From contig JBGVOD010000040.1 of assembly GCA_045126215.1 (NCBI GenBank), forward strand, positions 1 to 64,000: 64,000 nt of DNA. Reading direction: 5' to 3'. The position numbers were made by a program, and so were the translations under genes. This DNA is from SVEL01 sp045126215 (GTDB taxonomy: Bacteria > Bacillota > Clostridia > Lachnospirales > Lachnospiraceae). How positions within the stretch are numbered: the first letter of the stretch is position 1; the number at the start of each line of letters is the position of its first letter. Positions 35,801-42,804 of this stretch are shown in pieces. Under the pieces are notes generated by a model that did not search any database, was not told where the DNA came from, and was given only the letters and a program-made list of their open reading frames with translations.

Positions 35801-35847
35801 AAGCAATAAGGTAATGTAGAAGATACACGTTTCATTACCTTATGCTT
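35801..35847 (-). other. intercistronic hairpin after the transporter gene
   Basis: 11-bp stem ATAAGGTAATG/CATTACCTTAT (35806-35816 with 35833-35843) extended by AAGC/GCTT across a one-base bulge. The loop carries a 15-nt sequence complementary to the transporter leader. No T-run in the leftward direction, so processing or regulation rather than clean termination. Confidence 0.55.
35814..35828 (+). repeat. inverted repeat, copy downstream of the transporter gene
   Basis: ATGTAGAAGATACAC, 15 nt, is found again inverted at 36739-36753. The two copies flank the transporter gene exactly, in the 3' hairpin loop and in the 5' leader. Confidence 0.8.
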
Positions 35848-35855
35848 CTATCTTA

Positions 35856-36662
35856 TTAGTAGGTTACTCTACCAAGATCTCTGCGCACTTCCTTCTCCTC
35901 GCAATATGCAAGATACTCTGCGCCTACTGCTTCTTTACGCCATTTCTTACAAATTACATACCCAATAGGTGAGAAAATTACTTCCATCACTAATTCTAGT
36001 ATGGCTGCAAGAACTGCTGTTCCCAAAACACTGGTAAGTGTATAGCCGAAACTGTCTCCAACTGAAAGAGGGAAGAATACTAAGAAAGCTAATCCAGCAA
36101 AAATGAAATTATCGATAAACTGTCCCAGCATGGTAGAGATATATGTTCTACACATATATTCTACTTTTCCGTCAGGATTCTTTTTGAATAATCTTCCGAT
36201 GCCAGCATTTACATAATTATTAACAATGCCAGATACAATAAATGCGATAGAGCTTGCTACAAATATCTGCCAGGTCTGTCTAAACACTGAGTTAAAAGCA
36301 TCATATGTTCCTGGTTCAGCTCCTACCTCGATAACAGATACTAATTGAAATACTCCAATACATACCAAGTTAACTAAGAGTCCAAGAATATTGATCTTTG
36401 TAGCTGCTTTTGCTCCATATGTTTTTACTACGACATCCCCCAACAGGAATGGTACCCAGGAGAGTAATAAACCACCTGTAACTCCTAAAATAGGGGTCAT
36501 AATAATAACTTTTGAAGCCATTAAATTCATTACTACTACAGACACAAGAAAGAGAGATACTACAAGACTTGGAACGCTTCTCAAGAGATTTTTCCAATCT
36601 TGAAAGTCAAATAACCATCTAAATGTGTCTGTAAAAACGTTTACCTTTTTTGTTTTTTCCAT
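35856..36662 (-). CDS. yhhQ: queuosine-precursor transporter, VUT/YhhQ family
   Basis: 268 aa, about six to seven hydrophobic helices. GGLLLSWVPFLLGDVVVKTYG and YVNAGIGRLFKK ... TYISTMLGQFIDNFIFAGLAF-type segments match the VUT_1/YhhQ family, which imports preQ0/preQ1/queuine. In phages it can feed 7-deazaguanine DNA modification, and the DpdA-like gene lies two genes away. It has its own promoter (36762-36790) and a riboswitch-like leader ending at the AAAGGAG site. Confidence 0.9.
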   Translation of the reverse strand: MEKTKKVNVFTDTFRWLFDFQDWKNLLRSVPSLVVSLFLVSVVVMNLMASKVIIMTPILGVTGGLLLSWVPFLLGDVVVKTYGAKAATKINILGLLVNLVCIGVFQLVSVIEVGAEPGTYDAFNSVFRQTWQIFVASSIAFIVSGIVNNYVNAGIGRLFKKNPDGKVEYMCRTYISTMLGQFIDNFIFAGLAFLVFFPLSVGDSFGYTLTSVLGTAVLAAILELVMEVIFSPIGYVICKKWRKEAVGAEYLAYCEEKEVRRDLGRVTY

Positions 36663-36680
36663 AAAAATTTTCTCCTTTAT

Positions 36681-36723
36681 TTTTGTTTTAAGACAGGGTG
36701 TCAGGATGTTACAAAACTGTCTT
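36681..36723 (-). promoter_or_regulatory. preQ1-riboswitch-like pseudoknot in the transporter leader
   Basis: Stem 1 AAGACAG/CTGTCTT (36717-36723 with 36690-36696); the loop starts TTTTGT (36711-36716), which can pair with ACAAAA (36681-36686) to make an H-type pseudoknot ending two bases before the Shine-Dalgarno AAAGGAGA (36671-36678). The run ACACCCTGTCT then an A-rich tail resembles preQ1-I riboswitches (ACACCCUCU then A-rich). The loop is about 20 nt, longer than classical members, so it is a candidate only. Confidence 0.5.
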
Positions 36724-36738
36724 GTGTTTCTATATGTT

Positions 36739-36753
36739 GTGTATCTTCTACAT
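36739..36753 (-). repeat. inverted repeat, copy in the transporter leader
   Basis: Same 15 nt as 35814-35828 in opposite orientation, 15-30 nt upstream of the pseudoknot. In the mRNA the two could pair and close the transporter message on itself. Confidence 0.8.
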
Positions 36754-36761
36754 ACTAACTT

Positions 36762-36790
36762 ATTATAAAAGATTAGACTTGGCTAATCCA
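36762..36790 (-). promoter_or_regulatory. promoter for the transporter gene
   Basis: -35 TGGATT (36785-36790), 17-bp spacer, -10 TATAAT (36762-36767). One mismatch from the TTGATT used elsewhere. Lies in the last codons of the deaminase gene and gives a leader of about 93 nt. Confidence 0.6.
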
Positions 36791-37323
36791 CCCTGAAATT
36801 GTCCGTCGTACAGTGTTGTATCTTCTGTACTATATGCAATAAGTTGAGCGATTCGGGCATTCTTCTCTATGTAGATACCCTTTTCAGTATCTACATTTAG
36901 TCTAATTGTAATTGTATTTATTTGCTCCCCATCCTGGCTAGTATAGCCGTTATCCCATAAGCTGGATACAGTAGTACAGCCGGACCTGTTAAGAGAAGAT
37001 CGCTGAATAATATAGCAGGCTATATCTTCAGGAATACATACTCCCTCATTTAGTTCTACCAGATAAGTACCTTTAGGAAGAAACCATCCATTCAGAGGTC
37101 TTATCTTCCTGTTCACTGGAATACTGAGCTGTCCTGGTGGGATTTCTTCATATACAGAAACGTCAGAGAAGTCAGTGTAGATTATACCAGGAGTACTTAT
37201 TCCATAGACTCTCTTGAGACTAAGATCTACCCCCACCTGTGCTTTTTTACAGTATTGCTTTGTAGTATTAATTTCATCTGCAATAATAATGTTATTGTAT
37301 ATATATTCTGCATTCTTTAACAT
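36763..37323 (-). CDS. dCTP deaminase / dUTPase superfamily protein
   Basis: 186 aa from the ATG at 37323, chosen for AGAGG five bases upstream; it overlaps the preceding stop by 7 bases. Motifs of the trimeric fold: GVDLSLKRVYG, FLPKGTYLVEL, IIQRSSLNRSG, DNGYTSQ and IAQLIAY. Would keep dUTP low or make dUMP for thymidylate. The RSSLNRSG and NGY pattern fits Dcd more than classical dUTPase. Confidence 0.85.
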   Translation of the reverse strand: MLKNAEYIYNNIIIADEINTTKQYCKKAQVGVDLSLKRVYGISTPGIIYTDFSDVSVYEEIPPGQLSIPVNRKIRPLNGWFLPKGTYLVELNEGVCIPEDIACYIIQRSSLNRSGCTTVSSLWDNGYTSQDGEQINTITIRLNVDTEKGIYIEKNARIAQLIAYSTEDTTLYDGQFQGGLAKSNLL

Positions 37324-38681
37324 GTTGTCCTCTTTCCTTGTGTGTACTGCTTGAAAAAATCTAACCAAGCATTTGTTGCTAGAAGATGTAACTGTTCATA
37401 TATTTCTTCTAAAGTTAGGTTTTCAATACTAATTCTTTCCTCTATTACTACCGGGCCGGAATCTACCTCTGGTACTGCTTTATGTATAACCACACCGCTT
37501 TCCTTCAGTCCTAGATTAAAGGCTTTTTGCTGAGGATCTTTTCCTTTTAATATTGGATACTTTGTTATTAATCCAGGATGTAAATTATATATAGAATAAT
37601 ACTTACATATTGAAGCAGGAATTATTCTCAAATAGCCGTGTAATGTTATTAAGTCTTCTCTGCTTACATTAAGATTTTTAAGTAGAGATTCATATTTAAT
37701 TTCTTCTATATTTCTATCGATAATAAAGATATTTTCGAATTCAAATTTCTCCCTGATGTTTTTCTCGTTAGCGGGAGAAGGAATAAAGTCCCTGTTCGTT
37801 GTTATTACAGCGAATGGATGTTTTCCTGTCTTTTTTATGATAGTGGATATTTCTGAGCCAGTTTGACTGAAGAAGGCTATCCATTTCCTTTCACGATTAC
37901 ATATATATCGAAACATTTGAATATTATAAAGCATTAACCGCTCTTCATATTCCGTCAATTTATAATCTATTAAATCACAAAGTTTAACAGAGGGCTTCAC
38001 CTTTAGTCCGTCTACATTATAACGTAGTTGATGAATAGCTGCCACTACTGGATTGGAAGTATCGAGTGTCTCTATATTGAGATCTGTATATAACGGATTG
38101 GAAAACTCAACAGCAAGACTACATCCGAGAAGATGGTGAGGTTTATAATAGTTCCATTTTTTCTCTGTTACAAGCTGTTGAATAAACTTCTGTCTTCCCA
38201 TACACCACTTTTCCAGCTTATTAGAAGAATTAATTTCATATTCCTGAAAGGCAGCACTGTCAAAAGGAATAGCTATCTTGTCTGCATATTGAGACATAAA
38301 AGAATAGCATTCTATCAGTTCATCGATAGTCTTTCCTTGTACGACACCTATTGTTAATACATCCAGATCTGAATATTGTTCTACCCATTCTTTGAATCTA
38401 CTAATAGTTGTGTTTTTATTATCTAAACAATCAGGTACAACAACCCAGGTCGGTTGAAGTTCTCTAACTCCCTGAGCTACTTCTTCCAAAGTAAGTGCAT
38501 CTCCTAATTCAAAAAGGGAATTATCAAGAAGAACTTTTCTCCCTTTTTTGATAGCATTCTGGTAGTATTCTTTATATGTCTTGTTTTCATATGTAAGATG
38601 TAAGAGGCAGTAATCATAATCATTAAACTCTTCTGATTTTGATAATACACTCAGGGGTACCTCATGGGATACTTGCATCAT
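37317..38681 (-). CDS. DNA 7-deazaguanine transglycosylase fused to formyltransferase (DpdA-DpdN-like)
   Basis: 454 aa. Residues 1-235 are TGT/DpdA-like: LLDNSLFELG (52-60), VVPDCLD (81-87), GVVQG (112-116), PHHLLG (181-186) and TLDTSNP (D207 possible nucleophile). Residues 266-447 are a PurN/Fmt-type formyltransferase: LITLHGYLRIIP, NLHPG with H368, and VDSGP with D407. DpdA swaps guanine in DNA for a 7-deazaguanine; DpdN was proposed to formylate dPreQ1. A single fused protein would insert preQ1 and cap its amine. Overlaps its neighbours by 4 and 7 bases. Confidence 0.85.
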   Translation of the reverse strand: MMQVSHEVPLSVLSKSEEFNDYDYCLLHLTYENKTYKEYYQNAIKKGRKVLLDNSLFELGDALTLEEVAQGVRELQPTWVVVPDCLDNKNTTISRFKEWVEQYSDLDVLTIGVVQGKTIDELIECYSFMSQYADKIAIPFDSAAFQEYEINSSNKLEKWCMGRQKFIQQLVTEKKWNYYKPHHLLGCSLAVEFSNPLYTDLNIETLDTSNPVVAAIHQLRYNVDGLKVKPSVKLCDLIDYKLTEYEERLMLYNIQMFRYICNRERKWIAFFSQTGSEISTIIKKTGKHPFAVITTNRDFIPSPANEKNIREKFEFENIFIIDRNIEEIKYESLLKNLNVSREDLITLHGYLRIIPASICKYYSIYNLHPGLITKYPILKGKDPQQKAFNLGLKESGVVIHKAVPEVDSGPVVIEERISIENLTLEEIYEQLHLLATNAWLDFFKQYTQGKRTTC

Positions 38682-39244
38682 AACAGTTCTTCTCCTTCGG
38701 AAATAATATTATCTATCTGCTCCAGTCTTTCTTCAACACTACCTGTTAGTTTGAATATATTTTTTAACTTTAATTCTTCTTTCAATTGATGAATAACACC
38801 GCAAAATAAGTAGCTCACGATTTCTTGAAATACCGGGTCATCACTACGTGTTCCGTCCCTTATTACTCCAAACTCTGGTTCGATGTAAAAAATATAGTCG
38901 TATTGAGGAACGCACGCTTTAAGAGTCTCAACCATGCGCAATCGTGTTTCTTCATCCAGTGTTTTTTGAAGATATTGATACATTCCATAGACATAGCAAT
39001 CAATAGCACACCTATCAGCTAAGAAATTGTCTAGAGTAATGTTGAAGAGATGTGTATCTATAATGCTGTTCTGTATAAATATTTCTCTTTGATTTCCTTG
39101 TAGATCTAATTTATCTGCTTCAGCTGTAACGTGTCGTGTAATATTATCGCAGATATTATAGCTACTAAAAGCTGGTTTCTTTTGCATTTCGTGTACAAGT
39201 GTTGTCTTGCCAGTGCTTTGTGCTCCTGTAAATACTATTTTCAT
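38678..39244 (-). CDS. P-loop kinase-like ATPase (AAA_28/NadR-like)
   Basis: 188 aa. Walker A GAQSTGKTT at residues 7-15; later DYIFYIEPE and an Arg/Asp-rich RDGTRSDDP lid. Resembles small nucleoside/NAD-metabolism kinases of the AAA_28 group found in phages. Probably phosphorylates a nucleotide or nucleoside; substrate unknown. First gene of the operon with the DpdA-fusion; stop overlaps that start (ATGA). Confidence 0.8.
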   Translation of the reverse strand: MKIVFTGAQSTGKTTLVHEMQKKPAFSSYNICDNITRHVTAEADKLDLQGNQREIFIQNSIIDTHLFNITLDNFLADRCAIDCYVYGMYQYLQKTLDEETRLRMVETLKACVPQYDYIFYIEPEFGVIRDGTRSDDPVFQEIVSYLFCGVIHQLKEELKLKNIFKLTGSVEERLEQIDNIISEGEELL

Positions 39245-39274
39245 AAATAAGTACCTCTCCTGTTTTTCATCCCT

Positions 39275-39303
39275 ATTATAGAGGTTTTTATCAGGATAAT
39301 CTA
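39275..39303 (-). promoter_or_regulatory. possible promoter of the modification operon
   Basis: -35 TAGATT (39298-39303), 17-bp spacer, -10 TATAAT (39275-39280). One mismatch from the standard TTGATT box. Directly follows the polymerase stop and precedes the kinase gene. Confidence 0.5.
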
Positions 39304-40423
39304 CTAGATAGTGTCATATACTCCACATCTATAGTTACCTTCTGCTATCATCTTTAAATAAGAAGGTTCTATTACTTTATATTCTTCGAGGAGAATATTA
39401 AAGGCTTCTTCTGGTTGCTTGCTAGTTTTTAATTCTTCATATCGAGCATGAATAGAATCGGTGGCTTCCTCTTCATACCACCGGCTTGTAATGGTAGCAT
39501 CACATTTCATGGGAACATTACACACTTTTGCTGCGGCTTCAATCATTAAGTCTGACAGTCTTGTAGCAACCTGTTCTGCGTTCTCTCGCGGACATTCACC
39601 TATTAATTCATCGTGAATACAAAGAAGAAGATCGAATTTTAAATCTTTCAATACTTTTTCTTTAGAAACTGCAATCATTGCTAGTTTAGTAATAGTTGCT
39701 GCTCCGCCCTGTACTCTTGCATTCACACATTGTCTTTCAGCTTTACTTATAAAACCGGTGTTGTCGTGAATCTTTATACCATGATTTGCAGCTTCTGCTT
39801 TGATTGCATTTCGCTGCTTGAAGCTGTGTGCTTCTTCTAATTTCTTAATATAGGTATTAGCTTCTTTTTGATTTTTATCGTAGTTAATTCCTGAGCTGAA
39901 GAGAAGCGGGTTGAATTCAACTTCTTCAGCCACACCTTCTGCAGTGTATTTTGGAAGTTTAAGGTCGGGCAAACGCCTTCTTCTGCCCATTACATCTTCT
40001 ACATACCCGTCTCTGTATGCGTTTTTCTGTGTTTCCTCTATCCAGGTACTTACGGAAGGGAAGCCAGCAAAAAACTTATCTATTAGCTGCTGTGCTTCTT
40101 CAAATGTGGAGCCTATTTGCTCTGCTACAGAGTTAGTACCTCTCCCGTATAGTAATCCTAGAGCGATACTTTTGCAATTACTGCGTCGCTTTTTACCTTC
40201 TGGATTAGGAGTGCCGTCTTCATAATGCTCCATGTTATCCCAGTAGTCATTATTATATACCTGAGCAGCAATTGTGGCATACAGGTCTTTTTTGTTTTTA
40301 TATGCATCAATCATAGATTGATCGTTTGCATAATGAGCCATCAATCTTGGTTCCTGTTGAGACTTAAGAAAAGTCCGAACCAACAAGTACATACTGTGTT
40401 CTTGTCTTCAAGGACTTATTCAT
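39304..40423 (-). CDS. DNA polymerase family A, C-terminal fragment (needs recoding)
   Basis: Best start is ATG 40423 (MNKSLKTRTQYVLVGSDFS), with GAGAGGTG upstream, overlapping the endonuclease stop. This frame holds motif A Asp in GSDF but meets TAA at 40364-40366. From 40363 on, another frame encodes QQEPRLMAHY, motif B KSIALGLLYG and motif C IHDELIGE to the end. A 7-nt hop from TCT 40367-40369 to TCT 40360-40362 would give exactly GSDFSQQEPR, about 370 aa; a +1 shift would add two residues. The ORF starting at 40392 lacks the catalytic Asp. Otherwise a frameshifted gene. Confidence 0.75.
40360..40369 (-). other. candidate translational bypass or +1 frameshift site
   Basis: Leftward reading TCT TAA G TCT: a take-off-like Ser codon, stop, one base, and an identical Ser codon. 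Skipping TAAGTCT joins the two halves of the family A motif A without adding or losing residues. T4 gene 60 uses matching take-off and landing codons with a stop right after take-off. Could also be a sequencing indel or a scar of endonuclease insertion. Confidence 0.5.
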
Positions 40424-41123
40424 CAACATCACCTCTCTTTCTTCCAATATATTTCCACTTCAAATGGTGGATGAAAACCTCTCTTTCATCACTCTTCTTT
40501 ATATTATCCATTATAGTAATTATTTTATTATTATTTCCATTATTACTCCACCATTCTGCTGCTTCCTTTATTGAAGTAAAAGAATATATATTACCCTGTT
40601 CATCTACTGCCTGTACTTTCTTCCTGTTCTTCTCCGCGGTTTTAATAACAGCTTCTATGCTTCTCTTTTTTCCTTTGCCGTTTTGATTACCCATCGCTGC
40701 TTCTGACAGCTTTCTCCGGGTTTCCTCAGAAATTCCCGCTGCTTTAACTTTTTTCATAGAAGAGGATATTTTTTCTCTGACCTCTTTACTTCTCATTATA
40801 GCGTCATGCTTTTCTTTTATCATAGGGATATTCATCGGATTGCAATCTCCACCGGGTTTAAGATTATATCCTTCCTCAATAGCTTTTAATTTATCTATCC
40901 AATAAATTTCTTTTTTATTAAGTTCTTCTTGAGTAGATGCTTCATCTATCACTTCAAATAAAAAGTTTTCTTCTCCATACTTTCGTATGGCGTGTTGTAT
41001 TCGAAGACGTGGAGTTCTTCTAGCTGCATTTAAATGAGATTGCCATCTCGTTTGAGGTTCATGAATAGTCTGTCCTACATAAATTTTACCGTTTATCAAA
41101 TTTGTTACTTTATAAATATGCAT
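40416..41123 (-). CDS. GIY-YIG homing endonuclease inserted in the polymerase gene
   Basis: 235 aa from ATG 41123 with AAGGAG upstream (an earlier ATG at 41156 lies before the Shine-Dalgarno). HIYKVTNLINGKIYVGQT is the GIY-YIG core, TRW gives the catalytic Arg, KKEIYWID the Glu. Then NUMOD3-type helices (REKISSSMKK, RRKLSEAAMGNQNGKGKKRS) and a NUMOD1-like end (NIYSFTSIKEAAEWWS). Not in an obvious intron: only about 80 nt of non-coding sequence separates it from the polymerase N-part and none from the C-part. Confidence 0.92.
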   Translation of the reverse strand: MHIYKVTNLINGKIYVGQTIHEPQTRWQSHLNAARRTPRLRIQHAIRKYGEENFLFEVIDEASTQEELNKKEIYWIDKLKAIEEGYNLKPGGDCNPMNIPMIKEKHDAIMRSKEVREKISSSMKKVKAAGISEETRRKLSEAAMGNQNGKGKKRSIEAVIKTAEKNRKKVQAVDEQGNIYSFTSIKEAAEWWSNNGNNNKIITIMDNIKKSDEREVFIHHLKWKYIGRKRGDVDE

Positions 41124-41171
41124 ATCTAGCTCCTTATATAAAATTATATATCTCATATAATTTAGCTAGAT
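41124..41171 (-). promoter_or_regulatory. hairpin overlapping the endonuclease ribosome binding site
   Basis: Outer stem ATCTAGCT/AGCTAGAT (41164-41171 with 41124-41131) and inner stem AAATTATAT/ATATAATTT (41155-41163 with 41141-41149), total 17 bp with a 9-nt bulge on the 3' side. The AAGGAG site (about 41130-41135) is split between stem and bulge. In T4, a similar hairpin limits I-TevI translation to late transcripts; the same control is possible here. Confidence 0.65.
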
Positions 41172-41203
41172 TTCTTACAGTAAGAGCATAAAAAATTATA
41201 TTT

Positions 41204-42793
41204 TTAATTAAAATAAAGGGTATATTCTTCTCCTTCTTTTTCTATATTAAGGAGTGTATATTGACCTTCTTCAAAATCTAATGATAGTCCAGGTATTAAT
41301 TTTTTAACGTTTATCCATTTATTACCTGACATTACATCATCATATTCGTGAAGAATGCACCTATTATTCTCTAGTGGCTTTGATACTCTGTCTGTACGTG
41401 CTTTAAACATCATTCTAATCAACAATTCATGACTAGGAATGTTTTGCATATTAGGTTCCGTAGAACTAAATCTTCCTGTATCTGTACCGAGAGTGTTAAA
41501 ATGTCCATGTAGTCGGTCATTCTTATCTGTGATTGTAGGGAGCTTGTCAATATAGGTATTAATTAATTTAACTAGCCCTCTCTTTTCTAATATTAGCTGC
41601 CCGACTTTAAATCCATGTTTTATTAATTTTTGAAGTGCTGCTTCACCTGTACTTCTCTTACTCTTTGAATCTACCTCTGGCAACTTTAATACATCATAAA
41701 TCAAAATAGCGAGTTGAGTTGGGGAAGTTATCTCAACTGGATCTTTTAACTGCTCATTTTTTGATTTACCTTCTTTTCCTGCCTTTGTGATATTCTTCTT
41801 GTTGGCTGCAGGGGTAGCTCTCCAGGCTTCAATTTGAGGCCTGAGGTTTTCTAACTCCTGATTTATTTTAAAATCTACCTCCTGCATTCTTCCATTATAG
41901 AAATGGCTTAACCGAGCAGCATAATCTTTGTCGATTGTTATCCCTTTTAACTCCATTTCAGCTGCCACTTTAATAATAGGGACTTCGACGGTGAGAAATA
42001 GATTATAAAGTTTTTTATTCTCTTCCTGTTCGAAGATTCTTTTCTGATATTCGTACAGTTTATAGGTCATAAAGGAGTCTGTAGCAGCATACAGTGCAAA
42101 AATCTCTGGGTCTACGATAGCGTATTCAATACCTTGAAACAGACCTTCTATCGAGTATTTTTCAATAGAAGGATCTATCTTACTAACATATTGGATTTTT
42201 AAACCAGCTCGCTCATTCTCGTTCAATAATCTTGCTCCGATCATTGTATCCCAATTAATGTCCATCTCCCACCCGGTAGTACACTTCAGGACCTCATAAT
42301 CAAAAGAGCCGTTATGTGTGATAGTAAACACGTTATCCACTGTATGCAATGCAGTACTTATGTCTTGTTCTGTGAGTTGCCACTTTAATCTCTCGCCAGA
42401 CTCTCTGTCTACATGATTAATCGGAACGTACGCATTCTTTAATCCAGGTGTATAGATACATAAACCCATTATTTTACAGGTTAGGGGATCTAAGCTGTTG
42501 TTAGTCTCTGTGTCTATAGCTATGATGTTATTTTCTAGTGCTTTATTAAGGTAGCTGTATAACTCCTGTATGTTTTTTATGACTAGAGTATTTTCCTTAT
42601 AACTTCCAAGTATGTCGTTTACGTTTTTATAGATAATAGAAAGTTTATCTTCTATAGATACTGTTTTTGATTTCAAAATCTTCTCAGTATCTATAGAAGA
42701 TGTTTTAGGGTTATTAATCTTACCTATTATTTTCTTATTGTCTTTCTTGGAAGGTGTTTTAAATTCTTCTCCCCAGAGAGATAATGTCTCCAC
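41204..42793 (-). CDS. DNA polymerase family A, N-terminal fragment with 3'-5' exonuclease
   Basis: 529 aa from GTG 42793 with AAAGGAG upstream. Exo I DTET (D94, E96), Exo II NGSFD (D165), Exo III YAATD (D239); then TDTGRFSSTEPNMQNIPS at about residues 436-453 as in the polymerase thumb/palm. After MMFKAR (to residue 466) comes a 63-residue tail with DDVMSGNKWINVKKLIPG, which resembles a degenerate Hint-like insert found in some phage polymerases (uncertain). It stops before motif A; the rest is encoded at 39304-40423. The two parts would have to assemble. Confidence 0.9.
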   Translation of the reverse strand: METLSLWGEEFKTPSKKDNKKIIGKINNPKTSSIDTEKILKSKTVSIEDKLSIIYKNVNDILGSYKENTLVIKNIQELYSYLNKALENNIIAIDTETNNSLDPLTCKIMGLCIYTPGLKNAYVPINHVDRESGERLKWQLTEQDISTALHTVDNVFTITHNGSFDYEVLKCTTGWEMDINWDTMIGARLLNENERAGLKIQYVSKIDPSIEKYSIEGLFQGIEYAIVDPEIFALYAATDSFMTYKLYEYQKRIFEQEENKKLYNLFLTVEVPIIKVAAEMELKGITIDKDYAARLSHFYNGRMQEVDFKINQELENLRPQIEAWRATPAANKKNITKAGKEGKSKNEQLKDPVEITSPTQLAILIYDVLKLPEVDSKSKRSTGEAALQKLIKHGFKVGQLILEKRGLVKLINTYIDKLPTITDKNDRLHGHFNTLGTDTGRFSSTEPNMQNIPSHELLIRMMFKARTDRVSKPLENNRCILHEYDDVMSGNKWINVKKLIPGLSLDFEEGQYTLLNIEKEGEEYTLYFN

Positions 42794-42804
42794 TTCAATC
42801 TCCT

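Noticed and set aside
40331..40392. Polymerase C-fragment starting at the ATG at 40392
   Set aside because: Would read MYLLVRTFLKSQQEPR and lack the motif A aspartate; the other frame encodes VLVGSDFS exactly where the family expects it.
40360..41210. Group I or group II intron in the polymerase gene
   Set aside because: Only about 80 nt outside the endonuclease ORF, with no visible P3/P7 core or domain V; joining the parts directly would also drop or misframe the motif A residues.
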